Translations under genes and position numbers: made by a program
The notes under the pieces: generated by a model
What the model was told of the DNA's origin: nothing
Seen by the model: the letters and a program-made list of their open reading frames with translations, nothing else
Database searches by the model: none
Shown: one piece after another, positions 1 to 11,462 of the stretch
How the letters are laid out: each line of letters opens with the position of its first letter
How positions within the stretch are numbered: the first letter of the stretch is position 1
Assembly (NCBI RefSeq): GCF_029227915.1
Contig: NC_079885.1
Coordinates: 7,812,001-7,876,000 of the forward strand
Length of the DNA: 64,000 nt
Origin: Hydractinia symbiolongicarpus
Lineage: Eukaryota > Cnidaria > Hydrozoa > Anthoathecata > Hydractiniidae
Reading direction: 5' to 3'

Positions 1-993
1 GTGAATTCTGATGTTCGATTTTTGTAGTCCTTTTGTTGCTTAGCTTGCGCATTTTTGATATTCAGACTAGCTTGATTGTATGCTGCTTCTCTAGGTTTAG
101 CTGTTGAGTCGAGAACAGCTAAAAACGTCACAATGTCAAAAGGCTCATTTTCTGAATCAAGGTGTTCAGCGTCATCGACAAGATCATATTTAATGTCTAT
201 CGGAAAAACGGGATTTCGATTGTACATTAGGAAAAACAGCGAGTACTTCGTCAAATAGTGCACACTAACCCTATGTGCAAAAAGTATACCCTCGATAATA
301 CTAGGCCATTCTTTCGGATTTTTTTCAAAAACTTTCACCAAAGAGTCTTTTGTAGTCCGATTGTAACGCTCACAAAGTTGCTTTGAGGATGATAGGCAGA
401 TCTAACTTGCTGGTCTGCGCCTGTCATTTGATGTAGGGTCGTTGATACTTTATTTACAAGCTCCTTGCTTTGATCATTGATTTGAATTTTTACACAGCCA
501 TGGCGACAGATGATCTCGTACAAAAATTGTGCTACTATTGATGCGCTTTTATCTTTGATAGGCTTTGCTTTCGACCATTTACTTGGAACTGGTATACTAT
601 GAAGTTCTGGGGAAATTTTCTTATAAATGTTTGTTTACTGTTGACAATATTTACAATTCTTGATGTAATTTTTAACATGATCCACAATTCCAAACTAAAA
701 TTTTTAATTAACTTTTGATACGTAGACTCACGCCTCGATGACAGACCATAGCCTTCGCACCTGCACTTTCATCGATTCCTTCGTGAATGCCATGGATAAT
801 TGTCATCTTTTGCTCTACTTAAAAAACAACCTTCCTTGAGTCTTTGTAAAAAAGCTCTCCATTCTTCATTGGAAAGTTTCTGCATGTTCTTTTAATATTT
901 GCTTTTTTTGCCTTTATTCTTTGCTATCTGACAAGGTTTGTTTCTTAAAAATTCTTCAACAATTTTTAAGTCAACGTGTTGTTTCGCCGCCAT
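1..993 (-). pseudogene. Degraded integrase gene of a GIN/KRBA2-type or Gypsy-related element
   Basis: Reading right to left, an ATG near 993 opens a short N-terminal region. A zinc-binding-like segment ending in a C-x-x-C follows (about 640-690), then an integrase core-like region (about 335-600) with the typical INDQ and SAYHPQSN motifs, and a C-terminal part that runs off the window edge at position 1. In-frame stops (for example near 890) and a frameshift just after the HPQSN motif (about 380) show it is dead. No reverse transcriptase precedes the integrase, since the ATG lies just before it. This favours a cut-and-paste Ginger-type element or a KRBA2-like derivative over an LTR retrotransposon. 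The other end lies outside the window, so this stays unresolved. Confidence 0.7.
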
Positions 994-1043
994 TTTATTG
1001 TTGATTAATGATTGTTTGTGTTTGAATGAAAATATATAAACCA

Positions 1044-1167
1044 CTAGCCGTTAACCCGTGGAAAATTCCACGGGGTCGCCCGTCCTTTATATATCGCATT
1101 TCGTGTTTCCGCCACGGGACTCGCCTATCGCAGACAGACAGACAAAATACGGCTATTATTAAAGAGA
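1044..1167 (-). mobile_element. Short non-autonomous Helitron, unit 1 of a tandem array
   Basis: On the minus strand it starts TCTCTTTAATAATAGCCG at 1167 and has the family's CTGTCTGTCTG run. It ends with a hairpin (CCCGTGG...CCACGGG) a few bases before CTAG at 1044-1047, followed by a host T. TC start, 3' hairpin and CTAG end are the Helitron hallmarks. It has no coding capacity. Confidence 0.72.
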
Positions 1168-1423
1168 TAGCCGGGAAACCCGCCGTCGAAACGCCGGGGT
1201 AAGCCACAAGTCAATGTGTGACCGACATTGAACGCCCCAAGGGGAGCGCTTAATAACGGGGTCGCCTGTCGCGTTCGCCCGTCCTTTAAATTTACCCGTC
1301 GCAACAAAGTGGATAAAAATATATCGCATTTGATATTCGTGCGCATTTTAAAAATTTCGTGTTTCCGTTACGGCACGTGGCTTTCGCGGACACACAGACA
1401 GAATACGGCTATTATTAAAGAGA
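1168..1423 (-). mobile_element. Short non-autonomous Helitron, unit 2 of a tandem array
   Basis: The 5' TCTCTTTAATAATAGCCG end lies at 1423, directly against the CTAG of unit 3. The 3' end near 1168 is altered (CTA rather than CTAG before the next TC) and has a shortened GC-rich hairpin (CGGGTTTCCCG). The interior shares the ACAAAGTGGATAAAAATATA block with unit 3. It is the longest unit (256 bp) and has an extra GC-rich block at 1180-1290. Confidence 0.62.
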
Positions 1424-1600
1424 CTAGTCGTTGCCCGTGGAAAAATCCACGGGTTCGCCCGTCCATTATATTTACCCGTGGCAACAAAGTGGATAAAAAT
1501 ATATCGCATTTGATATTCGTGTTTCCGTGACATAATTTTCTAACTCAGCGGGGGTTCCGCGCAGAGACAGACAGACGGAATACGGCTATTATTAAAGAGA
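1424..1600 (-). mobile_element. Short non-autonomous Helitron, unit 3 of a tandem array
   Basis: The minus-strand 5' end TCTCTTTAATAATAGCCG is at 1600, preceded by a host A. The 3' end shows a near-perfect hairpin CCCGTGG-ATTTTT-CCACGGG, then CAACGA and CTAG at 1424-1427. The next base is the T of unit 2's start, so the units touch with no spacer. At 177 bp it is the best-preserved copy of the array. Confidence 0.75.
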
Positions 1601-4318
1601 TTATAATAATAAACATTCGAATTATGAATAAAGGAAGCTCGCGCGTCGAATTTGCAATGGAATGTCTTCGTGAGAGTTAGTTTTTACTGGGAAAAAAGTA
1701 CTTTTTCCTTCATAACAGAGTGATTTCAAGGGAGTAATAACTTACGTGTGGGAATAATAATTTCCTGGTAAATTACCACTCCAGGAGAATTAATTTCCTA
1801 GGAAATTATTATTGGGGGAGTAATTTTTTTAGGGGAGTAATTCTTTACAGTTACACTGGAATATCAGTTAGGCGGGCTGTTTTTTCTACATATGAACGCA
1901 AAGCATTCTTTAGTAGAAAAATACCACTCTTGGACAACCGACCAATATACAACCAATATATTTTCAGTACTGATATCACGCGATTGATTAATTCATTTGG
2001 ATTTTCTTTTTGTCTATACCCCACATCACGTGATACATTCATTTATTCATTTAATTGAATTTTCTTTTGTGTCGTTAAAAGTGCTTGTTCTTTTGAGGAG
2101 GTTTTCATAAAGCGAATTAAACGGCGAACTCCCGGCGAAATGTATCTAAGCAGGCGCAGTTTTGTTTGATTGATTTCTGCTTCATAAAATTCGCTTCGCC
2201 ATAAAGAAGAATCCCACTTTAAACGAGTTCTTTCTTCCTTCAAATAAACAACAAAAGAAAGTCAAACTTGGAAGAAACATGGACACTGATGTCAAGTCTA
2301 CAAAAAATAATAAAATAAATCGCTGCGCTCTTAGCATCGCAATTCCTAGTTCGTCTTTATCCTCTACATTGTCAGCTAAAAAGCTAAACAATCGAGAAAA
2401 TGAACAAGATGCAGAAGTTGCATAAACTATCTCGCTATTAAATGAAATACATTCAAAAAATACAATACATACAATACATTCATACTGGTCACGCCCAATT
2501 CTGTTGTTCAATTTGCATCATTCTGTTGTTGTCATTATCCTCCACATTGTCAATTGCTAGAAAGCTAAACGATCTTCGAGAAAACGATTAAAAAAAAAGA
2601 AAAAGCAGATCTTGCCCCCAAAAATGCACAAAATGGTGGAACAGTAATACTTACAACGAAGTGTGCTTGGAATAAAAAGGTATGGAACAACAGAAAGGTC
2701 GAACGAAGCTGTTCTTATAGCATATTTTAAGAAGATAATTTTCCCTTGCCTCAAAAAAAAACGAAACGAATTTAGCAGACATCGCTAACACTTTAATAAT
2801 ATTTTATGTATTTAAAGGTCGCACAACAAGCGCTGTGAATAAGTTACTGCAAGAGAACAACATCGTGATTATACGCATACCCAACAACGATACGAATTTA
2901 TTTTAACCTCTTGATTTTTCGGTTACTAAGAGTTACAAATGATACCTCACCAAGGTAATAAGGATAGATTGGCATGCGGAGCAGTTTAACAAAGGTGTGT
3001 TTTGTCACATGACGGTAAAGAACATAAACAATTACAAACTAAGGCAATTATAATTCACATTTTATCAAGCGCCCTCTGTAGTAAAGAAGGTTGCTTTATA
3101 GAATTTTATCGCTGATTAGACCATGGTCGCTTATTCTTGAGCTTTGAGTCATTACCGCGGTTGTTAATTTGATGGGGCGCTTCAAAAATCTTGGATACCC
3201 GGTGTCGAACCACCAGTAGGGTAACTAACTCAACTTTTTCTTTTTGAACTAGCCCATGTATCAGATTTGAGGAGAAATCTTCTGTTTTTCCATTTAGAGA
3301 GCTATCTTTTTTTCGTCTTTTTATTGATTTCCTTTGCCATCAATCTTGCGCTGAACACTTACAGCGACCGCCCAGAAATACTTATTTCAATACCCAATCA
3401 AATTATGAAGATGTCAATCCGGTGTCAGGGTCTTTTATTCTTCTTCACTTACGTCTTGTGTTGAATTATTCATGCTCTTACAACAAAGTGGACGGCCTCT
3501 AATTGCAGCCAGTTTTGTGGTCCTAAATCAATTTATTTGATTTGAGGTCACTGCTGTACAAAAGTGTTTTCTGATCTTATGCTTTGTAAAACTACCTCAA
3601 TAGTATGCAATGACTTTACGTTAACTTCTGAGAATGGCTTCAATTTGAACTTGTATAGATTTCTTCTTTTATCGATTTCTTTATTTTAAGTAGTCAAGAA
3701 ATTAATGGTGGCCTGGAAAAATATCTAAAACGGTGTCAGGAATATGAAAGTAAGTATTGCAAAGTTTAAACATCCTTGAGGATTCCATCCGCACGGTTAG
3801 CTCTTCTTCCCCTCCGACTGCCACTATGTTACATTACCGCCAGAGATACGTATAGCATTGCTGTAACTTGCTTGCCTGCCACACAAGCCGGTTAGAAGTC
3901 AAAGATGGCACCAAATTCGCTGAAAACACTACATTTAAATTCCGCTGGAGTGGGGATTCGAACTTGAAACTTTATGATTACAAGCCGAATTTGTACCACT
4001 ACACCATCTCCACAGAAGTACACAAATCCTATCTATGTTATTATCAATTTGCACCAAAACATATTTTTTATTTTAAAAAGAGTACAAAAATTTTATGTCC
4101 GCGCCATTAGTATAAGAACAAGCTTTAATATAATACATTCTTCTCATATAATAAAGAATACAAAAGAAAATATAATTAACTGTTTTCTTTCAGCTTATCA
4201 CTCTCGGTTAATAAAAAATTCATTTTTTTGTATGTTTGATGTTCTTAATTTACTCTCATTATGCGCCAGTTAAAACATCCTTTTTTTATGTGTTGATGTT
4301 TTGGTCCCGCTTTACCAT
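1601..4318. other. Intergenic DNA, no convincing gene
   Basis: AT-rich DNA with only short, unrecognised reading frames on both strands. Around 1720-1830 there is a cluster of short variants of GGAGTAATTT/AATTTCCTGG, probably an old simple-repeat expansion. A tRNA-like fragment lies at 3951-4016. Nothing else here is supported. Confidence 0.6.
3951..4016 (-). repeat. tRNA-like fragment (degenerate tRNA or SINE head)
   Basis: The minus strand reads GGAGATGGTGTAGTGGTAC (A-box-like), a CTTGTAATC stretch resembling a Thr(TGT) anticodon region, then AAGTTCGAATCCCC (B-box-like) and CACTCC, which partly pairs with the start. The acceptor stem has mismatches and the anticodon stem does not close. 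It is therefore more likely a pseudogene or the head of a SINE than a working tRNA gene. Confidence 0.4.
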
Positions 4319-5761
4319 CTAATACCAGGGTCTTCGTGGAAATTTGACTTCGAACTTCTTCAAATTCCTTATCACGTTGCAAGAGACAATCCTAGGCGTA
4401 GCATTAAATGTTGAAGGCTGAATACCATTTAATAAGTTGAAGCTTAAATCCATATATTGTACATTGACCAATCCATTGAATGCTCCTGTACTGATGTTAG
4501 AAATCCGATTCTTAAATAGGTATATCAATAGAAGCTTTTTCAGAGGTCGAAATGCATTATCTTGAATCGATGTTATCAGGTTATTCGTTAAATGCAATTC
4601 ATAGAGGTTTCTGGTGTCCTTAAAATTGATATTCTTCACTGTCGAGATTCTGTTGAAATCAAGAAACAGCTCTGCCAAGTTTGTTAACCCATGAAAAGCT
4701 TTAGGGAAAATCGTTTCCACTTCATTGTGTTGTAGATCCAAGGTTCGAACATTAGGTAGTCCGTTAAAAATATTGTTTTGTAGATGCGTTATGTTGTTGT
4801 TCTTAAGGGTGAGAAATGACAAGCCGTTCATGCCTTTAAACGAATTTATAGACAGTTCCACGATGCCACATTTTCTCAAAGATAACCGCTCCAAATTTTT
4901 CAGTGGTGAAAATGTATACGGATAAATTATGCTTACGTTATTTTCATTCACAAGGAGTTGATTCTTCATATTGCCGAAATATTGAAAAGCTCCACTCTCA
5001 ATTTTTTGTATGTTATTGTGTGATATGCTAAGAATATCTAAATTTTCCAATCCAAAAAATGTATAATTGCTTAATACCTTGATTTGATTATATTCCAAAT
5101 GAAGAAATTGTAATTTTTTTAAACCTTCAAACGCGTAATCATCAATTTTCATGATTCTATTCTTTGTTATAGCAAGCCTGCGAAGTCGAGTTAGCCCTGA
5201 AAGCCAATTTGAATCAAGTATCTTGAATCTGTTTCCACTTAACTCTAACGTTTGTAGATTTTTTAAATATTTAAATACGCCTTTAGGTAGATTTACAAGC
5301 TCATTTTGAGCTAAGTCGAGTTCTTCAAGCTTACCCAGTCCTTTAAATGTCTCCGCACTCAGTGAATTAAGCTTATTATTTCTAACAGAAAGCTTCCTCA
5401 AATTAAGGCCTTGAAATACTTCTGTTGTCAGGGAACGTAATTCGCTCTTCGTAATTGTAATCTTCTTCAAACGTTTTAACCCATTAAACGTATGTCGGCG
5501 AAGGTGTTGCACTTTCCCACCGATAAAAACAATCTCTTGTAACATTGGATATTTTTGAAAATAATTTTCAGGAATATTTTGAATTTCATCCATAGCGAAA
5601 GTCATTTTCCTAAAATAACCTTTTAGCCTGGGTAGTTCTTGCACTGTCTTTTCTTGACATCTTAGGGTAGCAGTATAGATGGGGCATCTGCAATAGGAAG
5701 GACAATATTTTGCCATGGTAAACGGAAAGATAAGCAGAAGACAAAACATTGTTCCCGCCAT
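4319..5761 (-). CDS. Secreted leucine-rich-repeat protein, 480 aa, single coding exon
   Basis: Residues 1-18 form a hydrophobic signal peptide ending MAK. A cysteine-rich LRRNT cap follows (C-PSYC-RC-P...LRC, about residues 20-36). After this come about 17 LRRs of 24 residues in the animal 'typical' pattern (LxxLxLxxNxI...aFxGL), up to about residue 450. The last repeat is followed by a short basic tail ending RRPWY with one cysteine. There is no transmembrane segment and no proper LRRCT cap, so the protein is predicted to be secreted or loosely cell-attached. LRR arrays of this type bind proteins or carbohydrates (slit, chaoptin and TLR ectodomains are relatives), but the ligand cannot be told. 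A 3' splice site (TTTTTTACTAG, minus strand) ends at 5780, 18 nt before the ATG. The missing C-terminal cap could mean a lost or extra 3' exon. Confidence 0.85.
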   Translation of the reverse strand: MAGTMFCLLLIFPFTMAKYCPSYCRCPIYTATLRCQEKTVQELPRLKGYFRKMTFAMDEIQNIPENYFQKYPMLQEIVFIGGKVQHLRRHTFNGLKRLKKITITKSELRSLTTEVFQGLNLRKLSVRNNKLNSLSAETFKGLGKLEELDLAQNELVNLPKGVFKYLKNLQTLELSGNRFKILDSNWLSGLTRLRRLAITKNRIMKIDDYAFEGLKKLQFLHLEYNQIKVLSNYTFFGLENLDILSISHNNIQKIESGAFQYFGNMKNQLLVNENNVSIIYPYTFSPLKNLERLSLRKCGIVELSINSFKGMNGLSFLTLKNNNITHLQNNIFNGLPNVRTLDLQHNEVETIFPKAFHGLTNLAELFLDFNRISTVKNINFKDTRNLYELHLTNNLITSIQDNAFRPLKKLLLIYLFKNRISNISTGAFNGLVNVQYMDLSFNLLNGIQPSTFNATPRIVSCNVIRNLKKFEVKFPRRPWY

Positions 5762-5779
5762 GTTTAAATCTTGTTAAAC

Positions 5780-8626
5780 CTAGTAAAAAACACAAGATTA
5801 TTGCTTGTTAGGATTTTCCAATTGTTTATCACAAGGGTAGTTTTTCGTTTGCTTACAAATCCCAAGTACATTACGAAAAAAAGAATTCACATTACCCTGA
5901 ATACAATTTAAGTAAGTAAGATCTAGCCCGCCACTTAAAGCCGCGGAATTGGTAAGGTATTTTGGACTTCGCAGCGACACCACCCGAAGCAACGTTTGGA
6001 GTAAAAGGTGACAATAACAAGCGACATACAATTCTTCAACTGGATTGTAGAAAGTATTGATTAAGTTTAGTGCACAAATTGGCATTTTGTTTACTCCCTT
6101 GGGACTTACTTATTTGTTCTACGAGATTTTGATGAGATATGCAGTAGTGAAAGTATATCAGACCTTTTGTGGGAAATAACAATATACTATCTAACTTACC
6201 TCACAAGTAAGGTGTATGCAATGATTTCTTCCCAATTCAAGTTGACTTCACTTTCTTACTTTTGATATTATTAAATATCACTTTTAGGTGTTCTATTTTT
6301 TCAGTATATTTATTGTTAATCTTTGTTATTTTTTTGTTTGTTTCTTAACAGTATTGCGCTACTTTGACGTCAATTAGTAGAGGATACAGCAAGCATAAGT
6401 GACAAAAATAATATCGGCCCATGTCAACATATTTTCGCCAGTGGATTGTTTTGTTTCTCAAAAACAAAATATCTTACAAAATAAACAATAACATTTACCT
6501 ATTCTGAAATATTATCTTTGATATGCCGCGAAGCATCACAGCAAACTTATGACATATTTAAATTCTCCCTCAAAGCATGAAAATATTTAGTTGCAGTAAA
6601 GTTCCCTTGATGTAATTCATAATAAAGGATACTGATTTTCCAGCAGTAGTATATATTCAATTCCAACTGTGGGTTACGAGTGGTTCCGCGAAAAATTTTG
6701 TGCACTAGCAATAAAACTATCGATAAATTAATAAAAACAAACATATGTCGTGCTCTCCTTCGGATGGATATTGTCTTTTTGTCGTGGTATAATTTTGCAA
6801 GCTGTGGATATTTTGTTTTAAATGTTGAGTGGACTAGGTTTGTGCCTAGTTACACTTGTCAAGTGTTAAATTTAGTTAAACTTCTCCTACTTGCTTGGTC
6901 CAAGAGTTCAACTTCTATACTACTTTCGCGCGGTAAAAAAATATTTTTCGCACGTGCTAAGCTAAGTGACATGAACGTATTACGCAAGAAAAAAGTAACA
7001 AAAAAAATCGCAAAATTCAGGGTTTTTTGGACAAAACATAAACGCGTTTTTTTCAGTGAACAGTAAATAATTATCCTGTTTAGCCTATTGGTTATGTCGG
7101 TTGAAAGTGACGAAATATTTGACAGGTGACGAATTAAAAGTCCGACGAAAATTTTTATCCAGGGAATATTTTTAACTGACGAAATTTTTACCTAAGTTGT
7201 TTTTAATAAAAAATAGTGATTTTATGTGCGATTTGCGACTGGAAAAATGAAATAATTAACAGCGAGAATGGTGGAGGAGGACGTCATTTTAATAGATAAA
7301 CAAAGCTAATAATTAAAAAAAAAAACTGAATTTTTTTCTACTCGGTTAAAACATTTCGATGAGATGAGGAGAAAGTATGAGAAGCTGAAGAACATCATAC
7401 CAATGCATTCGATCTATTTGACCATTTTGATGACGAAATATCTTTGTAAAATATAAGAGTATATTATGGCTAGAAAAAGTGACGAATATGCTAAGAATTT
7501 TAAAGTTTTTTCTAACTGAAAAATCCTAGTTCGCGAAATTTCCCGAATTTCTTTCTTCGCAAAAGTTTATCCAAAAAATTTCACGGCAAGTTTCTCCAAT
7601 TAAAGTGGTTCAATAATATGCCAGTCACGGTGGTCGCGTTCTCGACAAGCCCAGGCAAAGAAACAAACAAAGCTAAACGATTTTTTTAAGAATTTGTAAC
7701 AAATTCTTATACATCCTAGTCCTTGGTAAAGAATTTTAAGAAATTATATCACAAGTCTTATTTTTTCCTAGTACCCAATATTTCAAGCATTCGCTAATTC
7801 GAACAAATATTTTGTTCCTTGAGTGTTCAAAATAACAGGTGTGTACTGTATAGTAGGCCCCTTCACTTTTTTTGTCAAAGTTTAATGCTCAATGTCTTCT
7901 TTCAACATGTTTTTACTACGCCATGTCAATATTTTTACAATGGCTTGGATTATGTGAAGTAGAGTTTTATTGCTGCTTATATTTTTTCTTTTGTCCGTTG
8001 TGAATTGTCCCTTGTACCCAAAATGTAGACTAAAGTGGACCTTTTTCGAGTTTAACCTTTACAAGGGAGGGTAAAGCGCGGTTGTTTTCCCTATACACAT
8101 TGTATACGCCCCTGAGTAACTACTATTATCGCAAACTCTGTAGTGTCCTTACTGAGTTATACTTTGGAACGCATACAACATCACACTATCCATTTATCTG
8201 ATGTAAGGTTTGGGACATTTCAGTGGAATTTATAGTTTTTTTCCTCTAAGTGTTTACGCCTGGTTCACAATTGCAGCAGACCCATAAACGAGTGAAGTGA
8301 GCATGTACATTAAATCTGAAGTTAAATATAGAGCAGAACGTGAAGACAGCCGTTTATACTTGTGCAAGTGAAGCAAGTCATTTTAGAAGAAGAAATATTG
8401 TAAAGTTTTAGCTTTATTCTCTTCAAAACGCTAAGTGCATAGAGACAAAAATCGTAGTTGCTACGATACCTTTCTACTCGCTAATCGACAACAAATATCA
8501 ACCGACTTATTATTTTGGTCCAACACAAACTGTTAAATCCTGTTTTCATCTTCGCGCCACAATAAGGAGTAAACTGCTTCTGTTGACCTCCCTCTTTGAC
8601 CCAACGCAAAATGAATGTCCTATATA
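5780..8626. other. Intergenic DNA, no convincing gene
   Basis: No recognisable protein. The 128-codon open frame at 6680-7066 has no family features and looks like chance. Around 7084-7215 and 7460-7600 there are tracts built on GTGACGAAAT and GACGAAATTTTTACC, a dispersed repeat also seen at 19394-19520. Confidence 0.55.
7084..7215. repeat. Dispersed 'GACGAAATTTTT' repeat, copy 1
   Basis: Repeated short blocks GTGACGAAATATTTGAC, GGTGACGAATT, CCGACGAAAATTTTTATCC and CTGACGAAATTTTTACC follow one another. The same order of blocks recurs at 19394-19520, so this is a repeat family rather than coding DNA. Its class is unknown. Confidence 0.5.
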
Positions 8627-9696
8627 CAGTAGACGCCCGTTATTTCGAACAGTCAAGAGACTAAATTATTTGTTCGAATGTTCGGATTATCGGAAGTTCA
8701 GAGAAAACAAGAATTTTAATAAACGTTTAACGGTTTTGTGATAATATAACCTTATTAAAGTTGTTCGCTTTTTCTTGTTTGCTGAAAATGCTGGGTCAAT
8801 TATGCGACCAATGCGATTAGCATACGATTGAACTGTTGCCCCGTCATGCAATTTTCCCGCCTTTATCAGCAAATTTCCTATCCATCTCCTTAACCCACTC
8901 TTCAAACAATCGCTATCCATCCAACTCTTGCATTAATTACTATACTGACATGGTAAAAATCTGATGTTCTTGAAGCACAGTGGCTTTTTAGACTTGCCAA
9001 TGACAGACATAGGTTTCTCCAATAGCATTAGCTGCTGCCAACCAGTAATGCGTATTTTACTTAACTTTCCACCAGAGCATTTTTCAGATTTAAGTTGATG
9101 CGTTTTATTTGGAAGGCATTCGTAAAAAAGTCCATATTCATCAGCATTATAAATGTTTTGAAGGTCGTAGTTTGACAAAAGTGTGGGGAGAGAAGTTTGT
9201 CACCACTCCATTAACCATGCCTGGTGTAACTGATCTTGATTCTTCTAATATGATTCTGAAAGATATGTGGTTTCTTTCCTTCCAATGCTGTAGCCAACCA
9301 TCTGATGCCTGAAAATTTTCAACGTTTAATTCTTTGGCGAATACAACTGCTTTCTCTTGAAGCATGGCTGCAGATATTGGGACCTTTTGACTTCGCATGC
9401 TTTGAAACCAATTTAAAACAGCCTTGTCTACTAATTCAAAGTTACCTGTTCTCAACTTTTGTCGTTGTACATTGGTTCCTTTTTTCTAGCGCATCTAAAA
9501 GCGATTAACATCTTTAAACGTGAATAGCAACGAAAATTAAAACAGCTGAATACAAAACATATGATTTGATTCTAAAGTATTTTGAAAATTGAACGTTTTG
9601 AATGTTCGATTTGATTCTAGAACGTTTTTAAAATCAAACGTTTTGGAAATCAAACACACACATGTTGAGTAGACTATAATATCTCCCTGTCTACTG
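8627..9696 (-). mobile_element. pogo/Tigger-type DNA transposon, internally deleted
   Basis: Ends CAGTAGAC...GTCTACTG form short inverted termini, and TA flanks both sides (8625-8626 and 9697-9698), as expected of the Tc1/mariner-pogo superfamily. The left end has the family's CGTTATTTCGAACA style with GTTCGGATTATCGG nearby. It spans 1,070 bp, about half the size of an autonomous Tigger, and carries a broken transposase (8687-9455). Confidence 0.8.
8687..9455 (-). pseudogene. Tigger-type transposase remnant (CENP-B-like HTH plus partial DDE)
   Basis: The first part (9455 down to about 9180) is a CENP-B-type helix-turn-helix of the Tc5 class, with the pattern FQASDGWLQHWKERNHI that binds the transposon ends. 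After a frame change (about 9178) comes the start of the DDE core, with IYNADEYGLF holding the first catalytic Asp and a KKR/TG-like block degenerated to KIRITGW. A tail piece (8687-8920) looks like the C-terminal end. The rest of the catalytic core, including the DN/D region, is missing. The protein cannot be active. Confidence 0.78.
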
Positions 9697-10650
9697 TAGC
9701 TATAAACAGACCATGAAATTTTAGTGATTCAAAATAGAATGGAGCTTGCGTTATATTTTGAGCAGACATGCAGCCATATATACCGCTATTAACTTCAGCG
9801 TTGGAATAATCAAACTCTTCAGGGTCGGATCTTGGAGGAAAGGTCGGATCCAGGATTTTTACGTAACTAATTACCGCCCAGAATGGGCGTTAAAATACGC
9901 CAAATGGGCGGACCTGATAGAAACAAAATTTAACACTTGTTCAGGCTTTTTCCAGCGTTAAAAAGTACACTATGTAACAATATACATAAAAAATATACAG
10001 CTAAAATATATAAAACATGTAAACTATGTATGAATAAACCAATAAACTCAATCAGTATAAATCAATCAGCAAGTATATATATTTAAAAAAGCCTTTATCT
10101 CTTATTCTTTTTAGCAAACTCATCTATTACTTCATCAGAGTGATTGATCTGTTAAACATGATAACTGCTAGGCTGCTTAACCTTTCCTCCGAAATTGTGT
10201 TTCGCATCTGAGTCCTTAAACGCGCTGAAAGATACTTCTCTTACAAGTGCATAAGGTTACAGGAATTGTAGCCAAAATTCTCAAAACTTCACGAATTGAT
10301 GGAAATGTGTACATTTTGTAGTTTTAAGTAAAGAAGTGATATCTGTTGGTAGAGCACCTTTTCCAGAATATCCCCCACATATTCAACTGGGCATATGTTA
10401 CTATGGGCTGGAATATCACTCGCAAACAATCACAGGAATTCTTTAAACTTAACCTTCTAGTTAAACCAAAATACCTTCACAGAAACACCAGCAACACCTG
10501 TCCTGGGCTCAACAAATGTGTTGAATAAATTGCCCATTTGTTTATATCATAAGCTTTGATAGGTAGTAATAGGATGCTATAAAATTAAAAAATATATAGA
10601 GTGACACAAATTTTAAAGGTACTGCGTGCATCACATATAGTTTACTCCTG

Positions 10651-10726
10651 TCAGGAATTGAACTTGAACCTTTTACGAAATTGTATCATAAATATCATAC
10701 CATTTGATCACAGGAGTTTAGACATT
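10651..10726 (-). repeat. tRNA-like fragment
   Basis: The minus strand starts CTCCTGT and ends ACAGGAG, a perfect 7-bp acceptor-like stem. It also has a TTATG/CGTAA anticodon-like stem and a GTTCAATTCC B-box-like stretch. The T-stem does not pair and position 33 is not T, so it is probably a tRNA pseudogene or a SINE remnant. Confidence 0.35.
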
Positions 10727-10770
10727 AAATAAATAAAAAAATCAAATGTGCATATTCCATGAAAAACTCA

Positions 10771-11060
10771 TCATACCTCAATAACATTACAAATTGATAA
10801 AACGCACATAAACGATGACCAAATGAAGGATTTTGAAACATGTTTTGCTTTCTCAATTATGGCCTGTTCTCTTGACTTCGTCTTTGTGTACACGTCACAA
10901 CCAACATCCGATAAACATTGCACAAAAATATTGTTAGGAGATAGTTGGAGCATTGGATGTCCAAAGAGGTCAAAATTCTCAAAATTGAAGCTAGCGTTTT
11001 ATCACCAACCAGCAACACAGAAATAGATCTGTAAAGACAGTTACCATCTCCACTGACACT
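10771..11060 (-). pseudogene. OTU-like cysteine protease fragment, frameshifted
   Basis: A plausible 3' splice site (CATCAG, minus strand, about 11054) opens into VSGDGNCLYRSISVLL. This matches the catalytic D-G-N-C block of OTU deubiquitinase-like domains. About 35 codons later the frame breaks (about 10965). The next frame continues with QAIIEKAKHVSKSFIW and VIEV, which resembles the later helices of OTU/vertnin-like domains. The catalytic His is not found. It lies inside the element at 9820-12115, consistent with OTU domains often being carried by transposons. The frameshift could also be a missed exon boundary. Confidence 0.55.
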
Positions 11061-11169
11061 GATGGGCATAACAAGAAAAAAACATGATGAAATAAAAATT
11101 ATTAGTAAGTTTACCAGATTAAAACTATAATGTTAGGCTTATGAAAAAAGCATGTATATACTATTATAG

Positions 11170-11462
11170 GTATACCTGACTGGCCTCAATCTTGATAATG
11201 AAGAAGCACTTTTTCTAACCATATTGTTATGTATAACGTATGCCCAGTCATCTTGGCGAAGAACACCACAATGACTTGGTTTGAAAATTGATAAATTTCC
11301 ATCCTTTATACAACTTTCGTTTCCATTCATCGTGCTGGCTCAATATTTTATTGAAATCTACTAGTGTATCCTTGCTATTAGCTATGTATAAAATAACAAA
11401 TGAACCAACACAAGACAAAGCAGTAGCTACACAAACCCATTTTTTCACAAAATATAGCACCG
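11170..11462 (-). pseudogene. Possible membrane-anchored protein fragment of the same element
   Basis: One frame has a basic start followed by a hydrophobic stretch of about 20 residues (VCVATALSCVGSFVILYIAN) and a charged tail. It could be a type II membrane anchor. An overlapping frame (11170-11330) ends at a consensus donor, CAG|GTATACC. The two frames may be parts of one damaged exon. I do not recognise the family, and chance cannot be ruled out. Confidence 0.3.

Noticed and set aside
2182-2754. Minus-strand frames of 65-109 codons
   Set aside because: Phe-rich strings from A-rich DNA; no family signal.
6680-7066. 128-codon open frame (plus)
   Set aside because: No motif, no splice or start context, mixed composition; overlaps repeat-like sequence. 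Probably chance.
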